Part shown: piece after piece, positions 1 through 8,453 of the stretch | Position numbering within the stretch: the first letter of the stretch is position 1 | Layout: each line of letters begins with the position of its first letter | From: Bacteroidota bacterium | GTDB lineage: Bacteria > Bacteroidota > Bacteroidia > Chitinophagales > Chitinophagaceae | DNA: 47,847 nt | Direction of reading: 5' to 3' | Assembly (NCBI GenBank): GCA_013289175.1 | Contig: JABDAN010000017.1 | Location: forward strand, 1 to 47,847 | Program-made: the position numbers and the translations under genes | The notes under the pieces: generated by a model | The model's input: only the letters and a program-made list of their open reading frames with translations | Told to the model about the DNA's origin: nothing | The model's database searches: none

Positions 1-2
1 CA

Positions 3-230
3 GCCATGTATGCACCGTACGGACCTTTTTTTGCCATCATCCCTGAAATTTTGCCGGCTAATGTAACCGCGGAAGCCATTGCCCTGATCAACAGCTCGGG
101 TGCCCTGGGTTCGTTTGCGGGCGCCTTCCTGGTTGGATATTTAAACAGTGTAACCGGTAGTTTCGGTGCCTCCTATGAGTTTATGGCCTTGTCGCTATTG
201 ATTTCCGCTGGTTTATTGCTTTTTTTGTAA
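3..230 (+). CDS. MFS transporter, C-terminal fragment
   Basis: This is the 3' end of a gene that begins before the window; the frame is open from base 3. The 75 or so visible residues contain two hydrophobic segments separated by a Gly/Ala-rich stretch with the pattern INSSGALGSFAGAFLVGYL, then a last membrane helix. This is typical of transmembrane helices 11-12 of the major facilitator superfamily, particularly the anion:cation symporter group that carries hexuronates, tartrate and similar acids. The substrate cannot be told from this fragment. The stop lies directly after a run of seven T; one more T would extend the protein by a few hydrophilic residues, so the exact C-terminus is slightly uncertain. 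It is convergent with the histidine kinase gene. Confidence 0.75.
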   Translation, partial: AMYAPYGPFFAIIPEILPANVTAEAIALINSSGALGSFAGAFLVGYLNSVTGSFGASYEFMALSLLISAGLLLFL

Positions 231-276
231 TAGGAGATCAATGAAACCGGCTCTGCAAAGCCCTTATATTCAATGG

Positions 277-1524
277 TTAGAAAAGAATGGAAAAATAGTG
301 TTTGCCCTCTGCATATCGGTACGCAACCCGTTTACCTGAAACCTCAGTTATTTGTTTAACGATCGAAAGTCCCAATCCATGCTGATCAGTGGCTTGCCCT
401 CCTTTGGAGAAGCGTTTGAACAATTTCTCTGGATCCAGGGGACCATTGGACGCTGAATTCGATATTTCAAATACTTCTTTTTCCAACTTGATATAAATCG
501 ACCCACCTTCAGCCGAATGTCTGGCGGCATTACTGAACAGATTATTCAGCAGAATCTCTGCCAGCTGTTCGTTTAAATTTACAGACGTTGACTCTAAACT
601 GGCGGTAATTTGTAAATTCCTGCCTTGCCAGAGTTCCTGCCAATCGTTCATTTTCTGCTCAACCAATCCTTTAAAATCGATAGAAGTAATATCGGAAAAC
701 TGTCTGTTATCAATTTTATTCAACAGCAAAAGGGACTGATTCAGCTTGGACATCTTTTGAATAGCCAAATAGGCGGTTTGCAAAGCATTGCTCTGGGATT
801 CAGAAAGTTTTTCATCCTGAATCACGACATCCAGGGTTGACCGAACAATTGCCAGAGGGGTCTGCAATTCATGGGAAGCATTTTCAGTAAATTCCTTTAA
901 AAGACTATATTCTTTTTCGGCATCCTGGATAAAGTGATTGAGGGTAGTGTTTAAGAGATTAAATTCTTCTATGGAGCTGGTATCAAATTTTGGAGTGCGT
1001 TTGGTGCCAATTCTGAATTTTTCAACATTTTCCAGCGTGGAATAAAAAGGTTTCCAAAGTCGCCCAAGCTGCCAGCGATTGATCAAAAGGCTAACCGCCA
1101 GTATGGCAACAATGGTGATAATTGAAATGATGATGATAGACCGGTTCATGATTTGGGTTCGTTCCAGTGATTTGGAAACCCGGAAAAGAAACCATTGATT
1201 ATTTATTGGAAGCGTAAAGCGGATCTCTCTGAAATCCTCCTTTTCAGTTTTACTGGGCGACTGAATGGTACTAAATTTTCTGGTGAGTATAGTTTCATGG
1301 CTTGTTTCAAAAGACATGTTCTGGTCCTTTACGTTGATGGGTTCCGGGGGTCGATGGTACTTATTTACATAAGACACAATTTCCCTTTGTTCAATTTTGA
1401 GATCCTCATCGACCTGACCAATGGTGACATACCAAAGAAGGAAATAAAATGCTATACTGGCCAGCAAAAAAATGACCAGCGTTGCAAACAGGTTTATTCG
1501 CAGATAGCGTGTAAAAAGTTTCAT
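277..1524 (-). CDS. Sensor histidine kinase
   Basis: A classical membrane sensor kinase of 415 residues. There are two transmembrane helices (about 11-33 and 129-148) enclosing a periplasmic sensor loop of about 95 residues, then a short linker, a HisKA dimerisation helix with the phosphorylatable His218 in ASHELQTPL, and a HATPase_c domain with an N-box (NNLFSNAARHS) and a G-box (HGLGLSIVK). It should autophosphorylate and pass phosphate to the OmpR-type regulator encoded immediately upstream. Its ATG shares one base with the TAA stop of that regulator (TAATG), so the two are translationally coupled. The sensor loop has no recognisable domain, so the signal is unknown. Confidence 0.93.
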   Translation of the reverse strand: MKLFTRYLRINLFATLVIFLLASIAFYFLLWYVTIGQVDEDLKIEQREIVSYVNKYHRPPEPINVKDQNMSFETSHETILTRKFSTIQSPSKTEKEDFREIRFTLPINNQWFLFRVSKSLERTQIMNRSIIIISIITIVAILAVSLLINRWQLGRLWKPFYSTLENVEKFRIGTKRTPKFDTSSIEEFNLLNTTLNHFIQDAEKEYSLLKEFTENASHELQTPLAIVRSTLDVVIQDEKLSESQSNALQTAYLAIQKMSKLNQSLLLLNKIDNRQFSDITSIDFKGLVEQKMNDWQELWQGRNLQITASLESTSVNLNEQLAEILLNNLFSNAARHSAEGGSIYIKLEKEVFEISNSASNGPLDPEKLFKRFSKGGQATDQHGLGLSIVKQITEVSGKRVAYRYAEGKHYFSILF

Positions 1525-2201
1525 TATCTGACTGTAAATTTATAACCCATTCCATAAACCGATTTGACATAGTCCCTGGCCCCAGCCTGGATCAATTTCT
1601 TGCGAAGGTTCTTAATATGTGTATAAATGAAATCATAACTATCGGCCATATCCATATTATCTCCCCACAAATGTTCAGCAATAGCGCCTTTATTGATCAC
1701 CTTATTTTTATTGCTGATAAAGTATAAGAGTAAGTCATATTCTTTGCGGGTCAGTTCTATATGCCGGTTGTTTACCATCACGGTTTTTTCAGTCAGATCC
1801 AATTGGATTTCTTCAAATTTCATGAGATTGTTTCCATCAAAAGATTTTCTGCGGATAATGGCCGAGACCCGAGCCGCCAATTCGGAAAGATGGAAGGGTT
1901 TGGTCAGATAATCATCAGCTCCCGAATTGAGACCCCGCAATCGGTCATCTAAAGAATTCCTGGCGGAAATAAAAAGTACCCCGTCTGCTTTGTGATTCAA
2001 TTTCAATTCTTTGAGGATATCCAGTCCGCTTCCACCCGGTAAATTGATATCAAGAATTATGCATGCATAATCATATTGACTTATTTTGTCCATGGCCATG
2101 CGGAAATCGGAAGCAATTTCACAGACATACTGCTCAGAATTCAAATAGGTAAATATGCTCTCTGAAAGTGCCTTTTCGTCTTCTATGATTAGAACCTTCA
2201 T
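1524..2201 (-). CDS. Response regulator, OmpR/PhoB family
   Basis: A two-domain DNA-binding regulator of 225 residues. The N-terminal receiver domain has the acidic pocket (E7, D8), the phosphoacceptor Asp51 in the context LDINLPGGSG, and the conserved Lys101 of TKPF. The C-terminal half (about 130-225) is a winged-helix Trans_reg_C domain, with VNNRHIELTRKEYDLL and the closing VKSVYGMGYKF typical of the family. It is the cognate partner of the downstream histidine kinase, with which it shares a one-base stop/start overlap. A possible 40-aa ORF ends in a four-base ATGA overlap with its start. Target genes are unknown; the divergent ferritin gene is the nearest neighbour upstream. Confidence 0.95.
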   Translation of the reverse strand: MKVLIIEDEKALSESIFTYLNSEQYVCEIASDFRMAMDKISQYDYACIILDINLPGGSGLDILKELKLNHKADGVLFISARNSLDDRLRGLNSGADDYLTKPFHLSELAARVSAIIRRKSFDGNNLMKFEEIQLDLTEKTVMVNNRHIELTRKEYDLLLYFISNKNKVINKGAIAEHLWGDNMDMADSYDFIYTHIKNLRKKLIQAGARDYVKSVYGMGYKFTVR

Positions 2202-2320
2202 AGTCCGATATTTGCTTTAACGTTCCCTGAAAAGGCAAAGTTGTCTGTGAATTTTGGAGAAATGCTGTAGTTGGTACCCCCGGCACCTATGCCTTCAAAA
2301 ATAGATAATCTAGTCGTCAT
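2198..2320 (-). CDS. Possible 40-aa small ORF overlapping the regulator start
   Basis: An ATG-to-TGA frame of 40 codons lies just upstream of the OmpR-type regulator. Its TGA overlaps the regulator ATG by four bases (ATGA), the arrangement usual for co-translated operon genes. The peptide is Gly/Asn/Phe-rich with alternating polar and aromatic residues (GAGGTNYSISPKF, DNFAFSGNVKANIGL), which resembles the last strands of an outer-membrane beta-barrel. It has no signal peptide. It could be a real small leader gene of the operon, the relic tail of a lost outer-membrane protein gene, or chance. I do not recognise a family. Confidence 0.35.
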   Translation of the reverse strand: MTTRLSIFEGIGAGGTNYSISPKFTDNFAFSGNVKANIGL

Positions 2321-2543
2321 TAAACTAGTGGAAAAATCTCAACCATTGCAGATCCTTTTTTAGCAGATATCCGTATAAAACAGCCTCTAAAGAGCTTTGA
2401 GGCCAGCCAGGCCATTTTATTTTGCGTAACTTAAAAGTTACCAATATTGAGTAACCACAGGTCCGACTTTCATAATAATTCGATAATTTAAAATAACTTT
2501 CTGGAATTGATATAACCTGAGTTATGAAAAATTATTATTTACC
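2321..2543. other. Intergenic region between two-component operon and ferritin
   Basis: Together with the 40-aa ORF this makes a 342-bp gap between divergent genes. It is AT-rich toward the ferritin side and presumably contains both promoters. I see no perfect TAnnTTTG box, no Fur-like 19-bp palindrome that I would defend, and no RNA gene. Confidence 0.4.
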
Positions 2544-3095
2544 ATGAAAACAAACAGACTTTCCGCCGCCATTACAAAAGCGTTGAATGCCCAAATGACA
2601 AATGAAGCACACAATGCACAGATATACCTTTCTTATGCCTCCTGGGCAAGTGCAGAAGGTTACGATGGCATTGCCAATTTTTTGTTTCGCCATGAGAATG
2701 AAGAGCGAAACCATATGATGAAAATACTGGAATACATTTTAAAGCGGGGTGCCAAAGTGGAAGTAACTGCCATTCCCCATCCAGGACCCGACCCTACCGG
2801 TGTGTATGACTGCTTTGAAAAAGTGTTCAAATCCGAGGTTGAAAATACTGCAAATATCTACCGTCTTGTGGAAATGAGTATGGCGGAAAAGGATTGGGCC
2901 ACCTGGAATTTCATGCAGTGGTTTGTGAAGGAACAAACTGAGGAAGAAACACTGGCCATTGATTTACTGGACCGGATTAAAATTGCCGGTGGCGCAAAAG
3001 CTACGGATAGCGCCTTGTATGCGTTCAATCGTGACCTGGAAACAAAACCGGATGACGCTGTGCTGGCTCAAGATGTCACAGTAGATAAACCATAA
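2544..3095 (+). CDS. ftnA: Ferritin (non-haem, bacterial FtnA type)
   Basis: A 183-residue four-helix-bundle ferritin that oxidises Fe(II) at a di-iron site and stores the mineral inside a 24-mer shell in the cytoplasm. All the ferroxidase ligands of E. coli FtnA are present with a constant offset of four: Glu21, Glu54, His57, Glu98, Gln131 and Glu134. The core ends near residue 165; the extra tail is acidic and looks disordered. The gene stands alone between the divergent two-component operon and the PQQ dehydrogenase. An ATG 20 bases upstream is out of frame, so the start is unambiguous. Confidence 0.96.
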   Translation: MKTNRLSAAITKALNAQMTNEAHNAQIYLSYASWASAEGYDGIANFLFRHENEERNHMMKILEYILKRGAKVEVTAIPHPGPDPTGVYDCFEKVFKSEVENTANIYRLVEMSMAEKDWATWNFMQWFVKEQTEEETLAIDLLDRIKIAGGAKATDSALYAFNRDLETKPDDAVLAQDVTVDKP

Positions 3096-3113
3096 CCGAG
3101 CGAAATGGATGTT

Positions 3114-3127
3114 TTCCCTTCGGGGAA
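3114..3127 (+). terminator. Small UUCG-loop hairpin after ferritin
   Basis: TTCCC-TTCG-GGGAA forms a 5-bp stem with a stable UUCG tetraloop 18 bases after the ferritin stop. No T-tract follows, so it is either a weak terminator or an mRNA 3'-end stabiliser. Confidence 0.3.
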
Positions 3128-3295
3128 TAGTTGGTTGGTGTAACTAAGGATGATTATCAGAAAGGCATTCTTGGATTTAGCCAGCTGACTGGTGTAGGGC
3201 TGTGGGTACTGCTAAGCGTATGGGTCCAAATTATTTTTCCTACCCAGGTATCAATTAAATAAGCTGTAACACTGTCCCGTTAAAATTACACCGTA

Positions 3296-5446
3296 ATGAA
3301 ATTTTATGCTGTCTGTTCGATTCTGCTAGTGCTCCTTGTTGCCTGTCACACTGCTTCTGATTATTCTGGCTGGCCAAAATATGGAGGATCCTCAGACAAT
3401 ATCCATTATTCTTCCCTTAAGGAAATTGATACCGGAAATGTTTCTGCTATCCATATCGCCTGGGAATATCATACCGCCGATGCGGATACCGCTGCTCATT
3501 CCCAAATTCAATGCAATCCCATCATCGTGGATGGAACCCTGTTTGGAACCTCTCCGATGATGAAATTATTCGCATTGGATGCCGCAACGGGGAAACAGAA
3601 ATGGGAGTTCAATCCCTTCGACACCCTGAAAGGAAATAAAACTTCATTTTTTATCCTGAACAATTGCAGGGGAGTGTCCTACTGGACCGACGGCAAGCAG
3701 GATGAAAGGATATTTTATACGGCAGGACCGGATTTGTATTCGATCGATGCCCGGACCGGCAATCCGGTCGCAACTTTTGGACAGGCGGGAAAAATAGACT
3801 TGCATGAAGGTCTAGACCGCGATGTCGCAGACCTTTTTGTTACTTCCACTTCACCGCCTATTGTTTATCAGGATTTGCTGATTGTAGGAACCCGGGTAGA
3901 CGAAGGTCCTCATGCGGCCCCTGGTCATATCAGGGCATACAATATCCGTACTGGTGAAAGAGTATGGATATTTCATACCATTCCTCATCCGGGCGAAAAG
4001 GGTTTTGAAACCTGGGAGGATTCTTCCGCATATAAATATATTGGGGGCGCCAATGCCTGGAGTGGATTCAGCCTAGATGAGAAACGTGGTATGGTCTTCG
4101 CCGGTATCGGATCCGCTTCCTTTGATTTTTTTGGTGGAAGAAGAATAGGTAATGGATTGTTTTCGGACTGCATTCTGGCACTTGATGCCAAAACAGGAAA
4201 ACTGATTTGGCATTTCCAGGATATTCATCATGATGTCTGGGACCGGGATTTTTCATCCCCACCCGCCCTGGTAACGGTCGAAAAAAATAGCCAATCAATA
4301 GAGGCCGTAGCGGCTACCACCAAAACCGGATTTATTTATTTATTCGAACGGGAAACCGGTAAACCCATATATGATATCGTTGAAAAGCCGGTTCCCCAAA
4401 ACAGTGATCTTTTGGGAGAAAAACTGTCGCCTACTCAACCCATTCCAAGTCGCCCAGCTCCTTTTATGCGCCAGTTGTTTACAGAAAAAGACATCAATCC
4501 CCTGTTATCTGACTCCGCATACCAGGAAGTGAAAAAAAAATGGGCTTCTTATAAAAATGACAATATGTTCAACCCACCCTCCTTACAAGGCACCATCGTA
4601 TTTCCTGGATTGGACGGCGGCGCTGAATGGGGAGGTCCCAGCTTTGATCCAGTGGAAAAAGTCCTTTATATCAATGCCAACGAAATGGCATGGGTGATAC
4701 AGGCCGTGGCTGTAAAAGAAAAATCCGACTCCAGTGAAACCAACCTCATAGCTGGAAAACGACTTTTCATCACCAATTGTATGTCCTGTCACGGAGCCGA
4801 TAGAAAAGGTTCCGGAAACTATCCATCCATCATCGGAGTGGAAAAAAAATATAGTCCCGGATCCTTCGACTCCCTGCTTCAAACCGGCCGGCGTATGATG
4901 CCCGCATTCCGACAGATAGACCCGGATGAAAGAAAAGCCATAGCCTCCTATGTTTTAAACCAGATATCCATTCAAAAGATACCTTTTACCCGGAAAAAAA
5001 ATACCGGAGAAGAACATTTTTTTCTTCCCTATACGATTACCGGTTACAATAAGTTCCTGACCAGCCGGGGAGCACCTGCTATTTCGCCCCCTTGGGGAAC
5101 GTTAAACGCTTTAGATTTGAAATCAGGAAATTATATATGGAAAAAACCACTGGGCAATGATACCTCCTTCAAAAACAGCAAGGAACTGACCGGTCTCGAA
5201 AATTATGGAGGATCCGTAGTGACTGCAGGTGGGCTCTTGTTCATCGCTGCCACCAAAGACGGAAAGTTCCGGGCGTTTAACAAAAGAAATGGGTCCCTTT
5301 TATGGGAAACGACTCTTCCGGCGCCTGGATTTGCCACACCCGCCGTGTATGAGGTCAACGGAAAACAATACGTCGTCCTGGCATGTGGAGGAGGTAAAAT
5401 GAAAACCCTGTCGGGAGACAGTTATATAGCGTTTGCCCTTCCCTGA
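3296..5446 (+). CDS. PQQ-dependent dehydrogenase lipoprotein with cytochrome c domain
   Basis: A 716-residue periplasmic or outer-membrane lipoprotein: signal peptide ending in the lipobox LVAC with Cys17. Residues 25-475 hold most of an eight-bladed quinoprotein beta-propeller with repeated tryptophan-docking motifs (for example LDAATGKQKWEF and LDAKTGKLIWHF), as in PQQ glucose and alcohol dehydrogenases. A haem-c domain follows, with CMSCH at 495-499 and Met534/Met535 as candidate axial ligands. After it the propeller resumes (about 575-716) and closes the ring. It would oxidise an alcohol or sugar and pass electrons through PQQ and the haem to the respiratory chain. The substrate is unknown. 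No PQQ biosynthesis gene is nearby. It is convergent with the M61 peptidase gene. Confidence 0.9.
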   Translation: MKFYAVCSILLVLLVACHTASDYSGWPKYGGSSDNIHYSSLKEIDTGNVSAIHIAWEYHTADADTAAHSQIQCNPIIVDGTLFGTSPMMKLFALDAATGKQKWEFNPFDTLKGNKTSFFILNNCRGVSYWTDGKQDERIFYTAGPDLYSIDARTGNPVATFGQAGKIDLHEGLDRDVADLFVTSTSPPIVYQDLLIVGTRVDEGPHAAPGHIRAYNIRTGERVWIFHTIPHPGEKGFETWEDSSAYKYIGGANAWSGFSLDEKRGMVFAGIGSASFDFFGGRRIGNGLFSDCILALDAKTGKLIWHFQDIHHDVWDRDFSSPPALVTVEKNSQSIEAVAATTKTGFIYLFERETGKPIYDIVEKPVPQNSDLLGEKLSPTQPIPSRPAPFMRQLFTEKDINPLLSDSAYQEVKKKWASYKNDNMFNPPSLQGTIVFPGLDGGAEWGGPSFDPVEKVLYINANEMAWVIQAVAVKEKSDSSETNLIAGKRLFITNCMSCHGADRKGSGNYPSIIGVEKKYSPGSFDSLLQTGRRMMPAFRQIDPDERKAIASYVLNQISIQKIPFTRKKNTGEEHFFLPYTITGYNKFLTSRGAPAISPPWGTLNALDLKSGNYIWKKPLGNDTSFKNSKELTGLENYGGSVVTAGGLLFIAATKDGKFRAFNKRNGSLLWETTLPAPGFATPAVYEVNGKQYVVLACGGGKMKTLSGDSYIAFALP

Positions 5447-5568
5447 TTGCCAAACATCGGCATTTGATTTTATAACCGCAAAGCCTTAAAATGATCGGCA
5501 TGAATCAAAATAGGATGAAGAAAAAGATCCTGAAAGGTCCAGTCGATCATGGATGACAATTATCTGAA

Positions 5569-7452
5569 TTAGTTCAACTGTATACCATTGGGTTGCAACC
5601 AGGTATTGCGGAGCGCCAGTTGTTCCGGTGTCGGCTGATCCATAAAATCCAGGACATTTAATTTTATTACGGGGAATTTGGTCATCACCGCCGAAAGCAC
5701 CCATTCTTTGTATTCTCCGGCTTGATCTTTTCTCAAAACCTTTACGATCAGACTGTCGCCTTGTTTGGAGCCACTTCCAAAATTTACAAACAATCTATTG
5801 GCATTGGCGCCTCCAATAGTCAACCCATTTACGGAAATGATTTCATCATTCTTGTGATAACCCAGGGTCTTACCCACAGAATTGGCCGAAGAAATATCTG
5901 CAACGATCACCCTTCCGGTTTCGGGATTAAAGCCAAGGGTCACATGCCCCAGAGAAAAACTACTATCTTTTGTTTCGACTACCGGCTGGAGACTTACGCC
6001 CACGCTGTTAAAAATCTCTTCAAGCGGCAGGGGTTTGCTGCCAGCCACATAGGTATTGAGGAAATCCACTATCCCGGGATAGGTAAGTTTTCCAATTTCC
6101 GCAAAAAGCTCATCATCCTTAAATCCCTTTTTCTTACCGTATTTCAAGGAGAGGTCATGCATTAAATTGACAAATCCATATTTTCCGTGAGACCATTGGA
6201 GTAATTTTATGTCCAGGCAAAGGACGATCAACGCTCCTTTCTGATATACATTGGTGAATTGATCTTTATATTGGCCCAGAACGCCACTGCTCATAACGGT
6301 AAAAGGCACCGTATCATTAAAACGCGTTCTGGATGCGGTGATTGATTTGCTCAACCTATTTAAATATTCCTCTGGAGTAATGATTCCGTACTTCTCCTGA
6401 ACTATTTGAGCATGGTATTCGGTAGATCCTTCATAAAGCCAAAGATGTTGCGACATTTTCGGACGATTGAAGTCAAAATATTGGATTTCTTGGGAATGAA
6501 TACTCAATGGTGTTATAATGTGAAAAAATTCATGTGCTGCAGCACTCACAAATTGCTGGGACAATTTTTCAGGGCCGCGTTCACGGAAATAATAAAAGGA
6601 TGAATAGGAATGTTCCAATGCGCCTTCGCTTCCGGAAGGTCCGGGTTTATCGCTCAGGAAAATAAGAAAGGCATATTTGTCAACCGGGAGGGTTCCTCCC
6701 AGATATTTTGTCTGAGCCATCAGTAAGGTATCCAGTTTTTCAGCGAGAAATTTCGACGTAATTATTTTATGAGGGGAATATACAGAAATGAGTACCTCCG
6801 TCTTTCCTACCTTAATGATTGTAGTATCCGGGAAATCAAATAAAAATGGGTTGTCTACGATCTGGTTGTATGATTCCGTCACAAACCTATCTGCACCAGG
6901 AGTCATTTCCAGATCTTTCAGCGCCGTACTTCCATACATACCAACTGGATGAGTAAAATTCACTTCATAGGGTATGTTCTTCATGCCATCAAAATATCCC
7001 AACAGACACTGATTATTGATTGCAAATACCGTATCTTTTTCGATGTCCGAACCGGCCGGCTCAAAAACACTTTGCTTGGTGTTATAGTCATCATAGGTGT
7101 CATTGACGAAATAAGAAATTTTATACAGTTTGTCTGCATGGGAAATGACCCAACTGTTCGGATCCGTTTTTAAAACGGCCAAAGTATCTCCTTTCCTGTC
7201 AAAGGCCTTAAATTGTTCCACATACCTTCCAAAGTCGTCGATAGAATATGTACCCGGAACTATTTTGGGGAATTGATAAGTGATTGACTTTTGAGTAATA
7301 ACCGGACAAATCAGTTCCACTTTTATTCGGTCATTGATAATATGAACCAGGTCGATGGAAAACCGATAACCTAGAAATGGTTTGCTTTTTTGTGACAGGG
7401 TCACCAGGGCAGATAAAAAGAATATGCAGACTAAACAGGCCTTTTTGTTCAT
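5569..7452 (-). CDS. M61 family metallopeptidase with PDZ domain
   Basis: A 627-residue exported peptidase (signal peptide about 1-20) of the glycyl-aminopeptidase family. The N-terminal beta-rich domain (about 25-200) precedes the zinc site: HEFFH at 307-311, with the third ligand Glu341 in WLYEGSTEY. A PDZ domain sits near 505-590, containing GYHKNDEIISVNG, and probably recognises substrate C-termini. M61 enzymes of this kind release N-terminal Gly or Ala from peptides in the periplasm. The gene is monocistronic and divergent from ku across a 214-bp gap, where I saw no clear promoter box. Confidence 0.92.
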   Translation of the reverse strand: MNKKACLVCIFFLSALVTLSQKSKPFLGYRFSIDLVHIINDRIKVELICPVITQKSITYQFPKIVPGTYSIDDFGRYVEQFKAFDRKGDTLAVLKTDPNSWVISHADKLYKISYFVNDTYDDYNTKQSVFEPAGSDIEKDTVFAINNQCLLGYFDGMKNIPYEVNFTHPVGMYGSTALKDLEMTPGADRFVTESYNQIVDNPFLFDFPDTTIIKVGKTEVLISVYSPHKIITSKFLAEKLDTLLMAQTKYLGGTLPVDKYAFLIFLSDKPGPSGSEGALEHSYSSFYYFRERGPEKLSQQFVSAAAHEFFHIITPLSIHSQEIQYFDFNRPKMSQHLWLYEGSTEYHAQIVQEKYGIITPEEYLNRLSKSITASRTRFNDTVPFTVMSSGVLGQYKDQFTNVYQKGALIVLCLDIKLLQWSHGKYGFVNLMHDLSLKYGKKKGFKDDELFAEIGKLTYPGIVDFLNTYVAGSKPLPLEEIFNSVGVSLQPVVETKDSSFSLGHVTLGFNPETGRVIVADISSANSVGKTLGYHKNDEIISVNGLTIGGANANRLFVNFGSGSKQGDSLIVKVLRKDQAGEYKEWVLSAVMTKFPVIKLNVLDFMDQPTPEQLALRNTWLQPNGIQLN

Positions 7453-7666
7453 GGCACAAGATAAAAAAGGGCCGGTTAGGGAGCTAGGTTTTGGGTTCCG
7501 GACATCCTGGAAATTACCCGTTTGTAGAAAATCGAGGTCAAATGGCAGATGTAGAACTATATCCCCAACGGTTTAAGCCAAAAACTCTTATGGGATTGGT
7601 ATGCTTTTTAATCAATAATCAGGGACAGAATGTCTCCCCATCATTACTCAACAAAAAACAATCCAA

Positions 7667-8440
7667 ATGAGATCTATCTGGACAGGAGCCATTGGCTTCG
7701 GACTTGTAAATATCCCCATTAAATTGTTTACCGCTGTGGAATCCAGTAATCTGGATCTGGACATGCTTGACAAAAAGGACCATGCAAACATCAAATTCAA
7801 AAGGGTAAATGAACAGACTGGTAAAGAGGTTCCCTGGAACAACATCGTTCGGGCTTATAATCTTAATGGCAAATATGTCGTCCTTTCTGATTCGGATTTC
7901 AAGGAAGCGATGCCTGAAAAGACAAAAACGATAGAAATAAATACGTTCGTGGATCAAAATGAGATAGCGCCGATATTTTTTGAGACGGCATATTATATTG
8001 AGCCGGAAAAACAAGGGAACAGAGCCTATGCCCTTTTAAATATCGCCTTAGCCAAGTCTGGAAAAGTGGGCCTGGGAACCTTTGTACTGCGTAACAAGGA
8101 ACATCTCTGCTTAATCGCCCCCGAGGAGCACCTCCTTATTTTACACAGACTGAGGTTTCAGGAAGAAATAAGGGACCACAAAGAGTTAGACATACCGACC
8201 ACGGCTCCAAAACCCGGAGAACTGAAAATGGCGCTTTCACTGATCAATCAACTGACGGAGCCCTTTGATATCAAAAACTACAAGGATACCTATCATTTAA
8301 AATTATTAAAGCTAATAAAGGCGAAAGCAGCCGGCAAAAAAACAGTTAGTCCTCCATTAAGAATTGTCCATTCAAAAACCAGGGACCTGATGGATCAGCT
8401 AAAAGACAGCCTGCAAGCCAAAAAGAAAAAAGCGTCTTAA
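7667..8440 (+). CDS. ku: Bacterial Ku protein (non-homologous end joining)
   Basis: A 257-residue Ku homologue that forms a homodimeric ring on DNA double-strand ends and recruits LigD. The beginning MRSIWTGAIGFGLVNIPIKL is the signature of bacterial Ku, and the core domain runs to about 230. It ends in a short lysine-rich tail (AKKKK), which in this family helps DNA bridging. It lies 13 bases before ligD, so the two form an operon that makes a minimal NHEJ system. Confidence 0.97.
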   Translation: MRSIWTGAIGFGLVNIPIKLFTAVESSNLDLDMLDKKDHANIKFKRVNEQTGKEVPWNNIVRAYNLNGKYVVLSDSDFKEAMPEKTKTIEINTFVDQNEIAPIFFETAYYIEPEKQGNRAYALLNIALAKSGKVGLGTFVLRNKEHLCLIAPEEHLLILHRLRFQEEIRDHKELDIPTTAPKPGELKMALSLINQLTEPFDIKNYKDTYHLKLLKLIKAKAAGKKTVSPPLRIVHSKTRDLMDQLKDSLQAKKKKAS

Positions 8441-8453
8441 ATTCAAACTGACC

